Of a DNA stretch of 21,358 bases, positions 7,932-13,787 are shown piece by piece. The position numbers and the translations under genes are program-made. This DNA comes from Actinomycetes bacterium. GTDB lineage: Bacteria; Actinomycetota; Actinomycetes; Actinomycetales; Cellulomonadaceae. The stretch lies in NCBI GenBank assembly GCA_023426865.1, contig JAEZBT010000143.1:1-21358 (forward strand), in the 5' to 3' direction. How positions within the stretch are numbered: position 1 is the first letter of the stretch; each line of letters opens with the position of its first letter. The notes under the pieces were generated by a model. That model worked only from the letters and a program-made list of their open reading frames with translations, searched no databases and was not told where the DNA came from.

Positions 7932-9770
7932 TCAGGCGCCGGGGGCGTCCAGGGTGTCCTCAGCGCTGATCTCCCACTCCCAGTAGTTCCAGAAGATGGT
8001 CGGCGAGATCGGGATCATCTTCACGCCCTCGAGAGCGTCGCGCCACGCGACGACGCCGGGGAACTGGAAGATCGGGACCGAGAAGCCGTCCTCGTTGAGC
8101 TGCGCCTCGATGTTGGTCGTCAGCTCCTTCTCCTCCTCCGGCGTCGCGGAGGCCATCTCGGCGTACCACGCGTCGACGTCCTCGTTGGAGTAGCCACCGA
8201 AGTTGTTCAGGCCGCCGGTCACGTAGTTCGCCTCGGAGTTCAGGGCGAACGTGTTGGTGGACTGCCAGCCGAACAGCGACGCGTCGTAGGTGTCGGTCTG
8301 CGTGAGGCGGCCGCCCCAGGCGTCGTCACCCTCGTCGATCACGTTGAAGCCGACCTTCTGGGCCGAGGCTGCGATGAGCTGGTACTCGTTGGCGCGACGG
8401 ACGTTCGAGGCGCCGTAGAGGAACCGGACGTCGATCGGGGTCGAGGTGTCGACGCCGGCCTCGGCGAGGAGGTCGATCGCCTTCTGGCGGTTGGCCTCGT
8501 CGTCCTCGCTGAAGAAGTCGGAGCCGTTGCCGGCCACGACGTCGTCGTACGCCGGCGAGCCGGGGACGACCGTGTGCGAGTTGCGCGGCTGGGCGTCAGG
8601 GTTCAGCGGGACGATCAGCTTCTCGAGGATCTCGGCGCGCGGCACCGAGAGGAGGAAGGCGAGGCGGACGGCGCGGGCCTTGTCCTCGTCGCCACCGTAG
8701 GAGGCCGGGTCGAACGGGCCGCCGTTGTTGAAGATGACGTCGACGTGCTCGTACGTGCCCTCTTCCTCGGCCTGGTAGGTGATGCCGTCGATGCCCTCGA
8801 GGGTCTCGATGACGTCGACCGAGGACTGCGGCTGGATGAGGTCGACCTCACCGTTCTGCAGAGCGGTCACCGACGCGAGCGGGTCCTCCGTGTAACGGAT
8901 GGTGATCGACTCGACCTTGGGCGCGGGGCCCCAGTCGTAGTCGTCGCGGGCCGTGACGGTGAGGTACTGGTTCTCGACGTACTCGGTCATCACGTACGCG
9001 CTCGAGGACAGGTAGAGGAGCTCGTTGTCCGGGAGCGAGGTGAAGTCGAAGCCGGTGTTCCAGACGTTCGCGATCTGGGTGAGCGCCGCGGTGTCGTTGT
9101 TCCGGAACGCGTCGATGATGGCCTCCTTGCCCTCCTCGGCGTCCTCGATGCCGAGGGCGAGGTTCGCGACCGCGTGGGCGGCGATCGGCGACGGCTGGAA
9201 GGAGACCTCCCAGTCGGAGCGCGGGCTGTCGTAGACCAGCGTGACGGAGCGGCCGTCGTCGCTGATCTCCGGGAACTGCGAGACCAGGGTCATCGCGACG
9301 GAGGAGCCGTCGAAGTAGACGCCGTCCTCGGTCTCGAGGAGGTTGCCCTCCTCGTCAGTGGCGGCCTCGGTGGTGTCGAAGGCGTCGTTCTGGGGGCCCC
9401 AGTACAGGATCAGGTCGGCCGCGTCGACGGGCGTGCCGTCTGACCACGTGACGTCCTCGTTGACCGTGTACTTCACGGTCAGCGGGTCGTCCGACACCTT
9501 CTCGTAGGTGCCGAAGTCCTCGTTCTGCACGAGGTTCAGGTCGCCGTCGTAGTAGTTGAAGACGGCGGCGGTCAGGTACAGCACGTTCGAGTTGGTCGTC
9601 GCGTTGCCACTCGAGGTGAGGTTGTTCTGCGAGTAGAACGGCTGGTTCCAGCCGACGTTCACAGCGGTGTCCTCGACGATCTCGCTCCCACCCGGGGTCG
9701 AGCACGCGCTCAGCACGAGCGCGCTCGTCGCGACGATGGCGCCGAGGGCGCCGATTCGCCTGATCTTCAC
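7932..9770 (-). CDS. Peptide ABC transporter substrate-binding lipoprotein (SBP family 5, OppA/DppA/BldKB-like)
   Basis: This extracellular receptor captures the substrate, probably an oligopeptide, and hands it to the permease pair. The 612-residue precursor begins with a lipoprotein signal: charged MKIRRIG, a hydrophobic core and lipobox LSAC with Cys23 as the lipid attachment site. The mature part is rich in acidic residues and has family-5 features such as LTVKYTVNEDVTWSDGTPVDAADLIL and, in the middle, ALQNGEVDLIQPQSS. The C terminus has FSVPIFQFPGVVAW. The GTG start at 9770 has a strong AGGAGG five bases away. It is first in the transporter operon and is set apart from the permeases by a hairpin. 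Its size and the later typA-mshB neighbours recall the BldK region of Streptomyces, but the actual substrate cannot be read from the sequence. Confidence 0.95.
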   Translation of the reverse strand: MKIRRIGALGAIVATSALVLSACSTPGGSEIVEDTAVNVGWNQPFYSQNNLTSSGNATTNSNVLYLTAAVFNYYDGDLNLVQNEDFGTYEKVSDDPLTVKYTVNEDVTWSDGTPVDAADLILYWGPQNDAFDTTEAATDEEGNLLETEDGVYFDGSSVAMTLVSQFPEISDDGRSVTLVYDSPRSDWEVSFQPSPIAAHAVANLALGIEDAEEGKEAIIDAFRNNDTAALTQIANVWNTGFDFTSLPDNELLYLSSSAYVMTEYVENQYLTVTARDDYDWGPAPKVESITIRYTEDPLASVTALQNGEVDLIQPQSSVDVIETLEGIDGITYQAEEEGTYEHVDVIFNNGGPFDPASYGGDEDKARAVRLAFLLSVPRAEILEKLIVPLNPDAQPRNSHTVVPGSPAYDDVVAGNGSDFFSEDDEANRQKAIDLLAEAGVDTSTPIDVRFLYGASNVRRANEYQLIAASAQKVGFNVIDEGDDAWGGRLTQTDTYDASLFGWQSTNTFALNSEANYVTGGLNNFGGYSNEDVDAWYAEMASATPEEEKELTTNIEAQLNEDGFSVPIFQFPGVVAWRDALEGVKMIPISPTIFWNYWEWEISAEDTLDAPGA

Positions 9771-9775
9771 AAGTT

Positions 9776-9781
9776 CCTCCT
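9776..9781 (-). promoter_or_regulatory. Strong ribosome-binding site (AGGAGG) of the binding-protein gene
   Basis: AGGAGG lies five bases before the GTG at 9770 on the minus strand and fixes that start. It is the best Shine-Dalgarno seen in the transporter locus, in keeping with high expression of the binding protein. Confidence 0.85.
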
Positions 9782-9924
9782 GACGGATGAGGTGAGGGTC
9801 CGCAGCCGCGTGCGGGGACGCGAGAACTGCAAGGGACTTCCACCCTTGGATTGGGCGAGCGTACAGCCGCCGAATGTGGCAATCGGGACACCGACCGGGG
9901 GCCCTGGCGATCGTTACCTTTTCG

Positions 9925-9930
9925 ATACTA
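9925..9930 (-). promoter_or_regulatory. Candidate -10 element (TAGTAT) for the peptide transporter operon
   Basis: TAGTAT on the minus strand lies in the least GC-rich part of the intergenic region, about 155 bases before the binding-protein start. It would give a leader of about 145 bases that includes a 6-bp stem (9830-9835 with 9843-9848). The adjacent near-palindrome TACCGGGTA (9929-9937) might be an operator. No convincing -35 is visible. Confidence 0.35.
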
Positions 9931-10252
9931 CCCGGTACATCTCACCATGCGGGACGCCTGATCTCAGTGCTGTCGCAGGTCAGCGCACTCGTGCAGGTCA
10001 CGGGCGCAGAAAACCGTTGACAGACGGTGTCCGCGGCGCGGGAACCGCCGTCGATGGCCCCCCGTGGCGCGGAGCCGCCCGCGGCCCCTGGGGTGAGACT
10101 CGGCATCGGGCAGATGGGGCTCTTGCCGCGAACCGGGCCTCCCGGACGGGGTCGAACCGGCGTTGGGACCGCCGACGACGGCGACCGGACGCCGCCATGC
10201 GCGCGCCGTGGTAGGGCCTCGCAGGGCGCTGCGAGACCCGGGCGACGGGTTC

Positions 10253-10258
10253 TACTGT
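10253..10258 (+). promoter_or_regulatory. Candidate -10 element (TACTGT) for a leaderless DUF952 mRNA
   Basis: TACTGT (TANNNT form) ends six bases before the ATG at 10265. That is the spacing expected when transcription starts at the first base of the start codon. No Shine-Dalgarno is present before this ATG, which fits a leaderless transcript. Confidence 0.5.
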
Positions 10259-10264
10259 GGCCGG

Positions 10265-10615
10265 ATGCACCTGCTCCACATCGCGCATCGGGCCGACTGG
10301 CAGGAGTCGCTCCGTGACGGCAGCACCTACGCCGTCTCGACGCGCGGCCGCACGCTCGTCGACGTCGGCTTCGTCCATGCCTCCTACCCGGAGCAGGTCG
10401 ACGACGTCGCACGCTTCGTCTACCGCGACGACCCCGAAGAGCTGTGCGTCCTCGTCCTCGAGCCGGCGCTCATCCGGCAGGACGGGGTCCGGATCGAGCA
10501 CGAGGACGCCGGCGACGGCGAGCTCTACCCGCACATCTACGGCCCGATCGACAGGTCATGGGTCGTGGACGTCCGCCCGGCGCAGTTCGACCACGCCGGG
10601 CGCTTCGTCTACTGA
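10265..10615 (+). CDS. DUF952 family protein
   Basis: A 116-residue cytosolic protein with the features of the DUF952 family. It opens LLHIAHRADWQ (the family's IYHI...W start) and has GFVHAS at 35-40 and the near-C-terminal YPHIYGPI at 88-95. The family has no established biochemical role; structure-based guesses link its fold to ADP-ribose-type binding domains, which I treat as unproven. ATG at 10265 is chosen because family similarity begins exactly there and a -10-like TACTGT sits just upstream. The same frame is open from 10163 but that part looks non-coding. The next gene on the same strand begins 56 bases after the stop, so the two may be co-transcribed. Confidence 0.88.
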   Translation: MHLLHIAHRADWQESLRDGSTYAVSTRGRTLVDVGFVHASYPEQVDDVARFVYRDDPEELCVLVLEPALIRQDGVRIEHEDAGDGELYPHIYGPIDRSWVVDVRPAQFDHAGRFVY

Positions 10616-10637
10616 CGACGCGCGGTGAGACCCGGGT

Positions 10638-10655
10638 CGTCCGTGTCACCGGACG
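10638..10655. repeat. Short hairpin between DUF952 and DinB-like genes
   Basis: CGTCCG (10638-10643) and CGGACG (10650-10655) form a 6-bp stem with a 6-base loop, 22 bases after the DUF952 stop. It is followed by a G-run, not a T-run, so it is a weak terminator candidate at best. Confidence 0.35.
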
Positions 10656-10671
10656 GGGGCAGGCTGACCCG

Positions 10672-11274
10672 ATGACGACCAACGACAGTGCATCCACCGC
10701 CAAGGCTGACCTGCACGGCTACCTGCGCGGCGCCCGCGAGGCGCTCGTCTGGAAGCTCGAGGGCCTGAGCGAGTACGACGCGCGACGCCCGCTCACCCCG
10801 ACCGGGACCAACCTGCTCGGCCTGGTCAAGCACGTCTCGAGCGTCGACGTCGGCTACTTCGGCGAGTGCTTGGGGCGTCCGTTCCGTGAGCCGCTCCCCT
10901 GGTTCGACGACGAGGGCGCCGAGCCCAACGACGACTTCTGGGTCCCGGCCGAGGTCACCCGAGCCGAGGTGCTGGGCCTGGCGGAGCGCGCCTGGGCCCA
11001 CTCGGACGCGACCATCGAGGCGCTGCCGCTGGACGCCGTCGGGCACGTGCCCTGGTGGGGCGAGGGCAAACGGGACGTGACGCTGCACCAGCTGCTCGTG
11101 CACATGATCGCCGAGACGCACCGGCACGCCGGGCACGCCGACATCCTGCGCGAGCTCATCGACGGCGGCACGGGCCTGAGCGCGGGCAACGAGAACCTGC
11201 CCGGAGTGGACGAGGCGTGGTGGGCCGCCTACCGGGAGCGGGTGGCGCAGGCGGCGCGCGACGCCGTCGGCTGA
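10672..11274 (+). CDS. DinB-family / DUF664 protein, putative metal-dependent thiol-transferase-like
   Basis: A 200-residue protein of the DinB/DUF664 four-helix bundle superfamily, which includes mycothiol- and bacillithiol-dependent enzymes and many uncharacterised stress proteins. His54 in LLGLVKHVSSV and the cluster His144, His152 and His155 (the HMIAETHRHAGHADILRE stretch) are the expected metal-ligand region. The WW motif at 128-129 and the FDD loop around 78-80 are common in the actinobacterial DUF664 branch. ATG at 10672 has no clear ribosome-binding site. Its stop TGA directly abuts the convergent hydrolase stop, together reading TGATCA. A mycothiol-linked role is possible given mshB in the same window, but this is inference from family membership only. 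Confidence 0.88.
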   Translation: MTTNDSASTAKADLHGYLRGAREALVWKLEGLSEYDARRPLTPTGTNLLGLVKHVSSVDVGYFGECLGRPFREPLPWFDDEGAEPNDDFWVPAEVTRAEVLGLAERAWAHSDATIEALPLDAVGHVPWWGEGKRDVTLHQLLVHMIAETHRHAGHADILRELIDGGTGLSAGNENLPGVDEAWWAAYRERVAQAARDAVG

Positions 11275-12165
11275 TCAGAGGGCGGCGCGCAGCGCAGCCG
11301 CGAACTCCGTCGGCTTGCCCGTCTGGCCGAACTCGCCACCGAGGAACCCGCCGTGGCCACTGGGGAACACCATGGGCTCGATGCCGAGCTGAGCGGCGAG
11401 CGCGCGTCCGGACCGCGCCGCCATCTCGCCGCCCGACTCCTCGCCCACCGCGAGCACGATCCGGGTCGGGGCGGCGCGCAGCGCGGCGACGTCGTGCTCG
11501 TGGTGGGTGCACGAGACGAGGTTCTGGTGGAGCATCACGTCGTCGCGGGCGCCGTCGTCCTCGGTGGGCAGGCCGTAGGCCGCCGGGTCGGGGAAGGGCT
11601 GGTCGGCGACGTCGTCCCCGAACTCGCCCTGGTGGGCGGTGACGGCGATGAAGGCGGCCATCCCGGCACCCCAGCCACGCTGCTGGTACACCCGCTGGAT
11701 CGCGCGGACGGCCGCGAACGCGTTCTCCCGGTCCGGCAGGGCGGACGCCGCGGGCGGCTCGTGCGCCACGAGCGTCCGCACGTCCCCAGGGTGCGTCGCG
11801 ACCAGGACCAGGGCGTTCACGGCCCCGCCGCTGCTGCCGAACAGGTCCACCGGGCCGACGCCGAGGTCGGCGATCACCCGGTGCAGGTCGTCGGCGTGCT
11901 CCGTGGGGGTGCTCTCCGTGGTCGGGTCGTCCTTCGCGCTACGGCCCGCGCCACGCGGGTCGTAGGTGACCAGGACACGGTCCGTGAAGTGCGAGGCGAG
12001 GGTCACGAAGCCGCTCGCATCCATCGGCGACCCGGCGAGGAACACGGGCGGGCTGTCGGGGGTCGCGTCGGCGAGGTCGCCACGGATGTCGTAGGTGATC
12101 GTGGCGCCCGGCGCGGGAACGGTGCGCGTGGTGACGGCGCGGCTGGTGGCGGGGGTGCTGGTCAT
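11275..12165 (-). CDS. Alpha/beta hydrolase
   Basis: A 296-residue cytosolic alpha/beta-hydrolase-fold protein. The nucleophile elbow is GSSGG at 110-114 with Ser112. The strand before it is VDLFG, and the early oxyanion-loop region reads LAGSPMDASGF. The YDPRGAGRS stretch at 68-76 is typical of the family. The probable catalytic histidine is His271 in FPSGHGGFLGG, and the acid is probably Glu242/Glu243 or a nearby residue in VGEESGG. The substrate is unknown; esterase, lactonase or epoxide-type activity are all possible. ATG at 12165 is chosen because AGGAG lies five bases upstream; a GTG at 12186 would place that site inside the gene. It is third in the run AraC regulator, acetyltransferase, hydrolase. 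Confidence 0.92.
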   Translation of the reverse strand: MTSTPATSRAVTTRTVPAPGATITYDIRGDLADATPDSPPVFLAGSPMDASGFVTLASHFTDRVLVTYDPRGAGRSAKDDPTTESTPTEHADDLHRVIADLGVGPVDLFGSSGGAVNALVLVATHPGDVRTLVAHEPPAASALPDRENAFAAVRAIQRVYQQRGWGAGMAAFIAVTAHQGEFGDDVADQPFPDPAAYGLPTEDDGARDDVMLHQNLVSCTHHEHDVAALRAAPTRIVLAVGEESGGEMAARSGRALAAQLGIEPMVFPSGHGGFLGGEFGQTGKPTEFAAALRAAL

Positions 12166-12197
12166 CTCGGCTCCTCGGACGGTCACGGTGGTCGTAC

Positions 12198-12222
12198 CGG
12201 TGCCGACCAGCGGGTGGCACCG
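12198..12222. terminator. Hairpin downstream of the GNAT gene
   Basis: CGGTGCC (12198-12204) and GGCACCG (12216-12222) pair perfectly around an 11-base loop, four bases after the acetyltransferase stop on the minus strand. There is no U-run, as is usual for high-GC actinobacteria. It may terminate or attenuate before the hydrolase gene. Confidence 0.45.
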
Positions 12223-12225
12223 AAC

Positions 12226-12744
12226 TCATCGGTCGGCGAGCGACCGGGCCATGAGCAGGCACGGGTTGCCCGGCCAGACGTCGTCGCGCTCCTCGCCCGC
12301 GACGAAGCCGAGGGCGCCGTAGAAGGCGCGGGTGCGCGCGTAGTGCTCGCTCGGGTGTGACGGGCCGAGCGTCCTGACCTCGAGCGTGCGGACGCCGTCC
12401 CGGGCGAGATCGCCAGCGGCCGTCTCGACCAGGCGACGGCCGATGCCGGCCCGGTGGCGCTCGGGCGCGACAGCAAGGAGGTGGACCTCGGCCCGGTCGG
12501 GCCCGTGGCGCTCGACCAGCAGCACGCCCACGACGTCGCCCGCCGCCTGCGCGAGGTAGCCCGGCAGGCGCGTCGCGGCGCTCACGTACTCCGCGATCGA
12601 GTCCTCGATGCCGAACCAGTCCGGCAGCTCGTGCAGGAGACGGTCGGTCGCCGCCGGGTCGGTGCCCGGGGTGACGACGACGTCGTCGTGCGCGGCGCGG
12701 TGCGCGAGGTCCGACGTCGTCGGCGGGCGGAGGTGGACCGGCAC
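12226..12744 (-). CDS. GNAT family N-acetyltransferase
   Basis: A 172-residue acetyl-CoA-dependent acetyltransferase of unknown substrate. Motif A is VHLLAVAPERHRAGIGRRLVE (acetyl-CoA pyrophosphate loop HRAGIG). Motif B is visible as AFYGALGF near the C terminus. The N-terminal half, with the LPDWFGIEDSIAEYV stretch, resembles acetyltransferases of the RimI/PhnO-like type that act on small amines or antibiotics. GTG at 12744 is preferred: the GTG at 12783 lies in the loop of a hairpin that follows the AraC gene, and the intervening residues are Pro/Arg-rich and unlike the family. Neither start has a strong ribosome-binding site. It is downstream of the AraC-type regulator and upstream of the hydrolase. 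Confidence 0.85.
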   Translation of the reverse strand: MPVHLRPPTTSDLAHRAAHDDVVVTPGTDPAATDRLLHELPDWFGIEDSIAEYVSAATRLPGYLAQAAGDVVGVLLVERHGPDRAEVHLLAVAPERHRAGIGRRLVETAAGDLARDGVRTLEVRTLGPSHPSEHYARTRAFYGALGFVAGEERDDVWPGNPCLLMARSLADR

Positions 12745-12765
12745 GGGCGGCAGTCTCCGCCGACG

Positions 12766-12802
12766 CGCAGGGCCCGGCAACACGATATGCGCGGGCCCTG
12801 CG
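12766..12802. terminator. Hairpin downstream of the AraC-type regulator
   Basis: An 11-bp perfect stem (12766-12776 with 12792-12802; 15-base loop) begins five bases after the regulator's stop on the minus strand. It looks like a terminator or attenuator between the regulator and the acetyltransferase, though without a U-run. It is also evidence against starting the acetyltransferase at 12783. Confidence 0.55.
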
Positions 12803-12807
12803 TGGCT

Positions 12808-13590
12808 TCAGGCGCGCTCGATCGGCATCCAGAGCTCGCAGATCGCCTCGGTGGGCGTGAGCTCGAGGTACCGGACGATCGACGGGCCCGGTCGCAGCCG
12901 CCAGGGGTTCGAGGGGAACCACTCGGTCGCCGTCGCCGCCCAGGTCTGCTGCAGGGCGTCGGGGAACGGCCCGGTCGAATGGAAGACGGCCCAGGCGCCG
13001 GCGCCGACCGCGGCGTCGGGGTCGGACCCCGCCGTGACCGCGAGGATGCCGCCCGGGTCCGTGTCGCTGAGCGCCTTGAGGCGTGCGTGCTCCTCGGGAG
13101 CGATCGAGGCGACGCGCTCGGCGATGCGCGGGTTCACGCCGCGGTGCTGCAGCGGGACCTGCGCGGCGTGGCCGGCGAGGACGAAGGCGGGTCGGTCGGT
13201 GATCGTGACGTCCATGGGGGCGCTCCCTTCGACGCTCAGACGGAACCTGAGCACGGGTTGGGTGACGAGGGGCCCCCCGGACCGGCGCACGTCCGCCGGA
13301 CCGATGCCGTGCACCGCCCGGAACGCCCGGGCGAACGCCTCGGCCGAGCCGTACCCGTGGCGCACGGCGAGGTCGAGCAGGCTCGGCTCGCCGCGCACCA
13401 GGTCCGCGGCCGCCAGCGTCATCCGGCGGCGCCGGACGTACTCCGACAGCGGCAAGCCGGCCAGCGCCGAGAACATCCGGCGCAGGTGGTACTCGGTCGT
13501 GCCGTGCTCGCGGGCGAACGCGGCGACGTCGACGGGCTGGTCGTGGTGCTGCTCGACGAGCCCGACCAGGGCGTTGAGAGTGCCGATCAC
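12808..13590 (-). CDS. AraC-family transcriptional regulator with GyrI-like effector-binding domain
   Basis: A 260-residue DNA-binding regulator. The N-terminal AraC/XylS domain (about 1-105) carries two helix-turn-helix units; the second is in LLDLAVRHGYGSAEAFARAFRAVHGIGP, the conserved AraC signature. The C-terminal part (about 120-260), starting at MDVTITDRPAFVLAGH and ending YLELTPTEAICELWMPIERA, is a GyrI-like/AraC effector-binding domain of the type that binds lipophilic cations and drugs in Rob and BmrR relatives. This HTH-first order with a GyrI tail is the MarA/Rob-like layout. GTG at 13590 has GGAGGG seven bases upstream. The acetyltransferase and hydrolase follow it on the same strand, so a small-molecule response role is plausible but not shown. 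Confidence 0.93.
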   Translation of the reverse strand: MIGTLNALVGLVEQHHDQPVDVAAFAREHGTTEYHLRRMFSALAGLPLSEYVRRRRMTLAAADLVRGEPSLLDLAVRHGYGSAEAFARAFRAVHGIGPADVRRSGGPLVTQPVLRFRLSVEGSAPMDVTITDRPAFVLAGHAAQVPLQHRGVNPRIAERVASIAPEEHARLKALSDTDPGGILAVTAGSDPDAAVGAGAWAVFHSTGPFPDALQQTWAATATEWFPSNPWRLRPGPSIVRYLELTPTEAICELWMPIERA

Positions 13591-13654
13591 GGTGGTCCCT
13601 CCTGTCGTCGACCACAGTGTCCGGTGGCGCGGCGTGCGCGCCCGATGATCCCGG

Positions 13655-13711
13655 TCAGGTTCGGTCGGTGCGCGGGAGACGGGCGGAACCGTCGACGACC
13701 AGGATGCGCAT
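13655..13711 (-). other. Possible leaderless 18-codon reading frame upstream of the AraC-type gene
   Basis: The frame reads MRILVVDGSARLPRTDRT and ends at TGA, 64 bases before the regulator start. TAGGTT (13718-13723, minus strand) ends six bases before its ATG, the spacing of a leaderless transcript. It could be a leader peptide on the regulator mRNA, or the surviving start of a lost gene: MRILVVDGS resembles the first strand of flavodoxin- or receiver-fold proteins. It may also be chance. Confidence 0.3.
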
Positions 13712-13717
13712 GGCGCG

Positions 13718-13723
13718 AACCTA
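13718..13723 (-). promoter_or_regulatory. Candidate -10 element (TAGGTT) upstream of the AraC-type gene
   Basis: TAGGTT (TANNNT form) on the minus strand would start transcription at about 13711, giving a leader of about 120 bases before the regulator. No strong -35 is seen. Confidence 0.35.
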
Positions 13724-13787
13724 CGTGCGGCCCGGCCGGTCGGGCGACCCGTCGGGCGCCCGGCCGGCGACCACCTCGGAGCCCAGG

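Larger units (their letters stand above)
9771..10264. other. 494-base divergent intergenic region without a recognisable gene
   Basis: This region separates the minus-strand peptide-binding gene from the plus-strand DUF952 gene. Open frames exist on both strands, but their predicted products are Arg/Pro/Gly-rich, match no family recognised here and have no ribosome-binding site. It holds the probable transporter promoter near 9925-9930 and the probable DUF952 promoter at 10253-10258. Positions 10000-10230 remain unexplained; a non-coding RNA cannot be excluded, but nothing specific supports one. Confidence 0.5.
13591..13787. other. Intergenic region upstream of the AraC-type gene
   Basis: This 197-base region lies between the kinase/cyclase stop and the regulator start, both minus strand. 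It holds the regulator's ribosome-binding site and an 18-codon reading frame with a -10-like element. It contains no hairpin comparable to those elsewhere in the window. Confidence 0.5.

Noticed and set aside
7911..9443. 510-codon plus-strand open frame
   Set aside because: It is the shadow of the peptide-binding lipoprotein gene; the Val/Asp/Arg-rich product has no recognisable domain.
10141..10165. Second LexA-like site (TCGAAC-N4-GTTGGG) before DUF952
   Set aside because: Only one half-site is intact and it lies about 100 bases from the gene, so chance is the better explanation.
10130..10180. tRNA-like T-loop GGTTCGA on the minus strand
   Set aside because: The flanking bases do not form a T-arm, acceptor stem or cloverleaf.
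12226..12783. Upstream start for the acetyltransferase
   Set aside because: The GTG at 12783 is in the loop of the hairpin following the AraC gene, and the added residues are Arg/Pro-rich without family likeness. GTG at 12744 is preferred.
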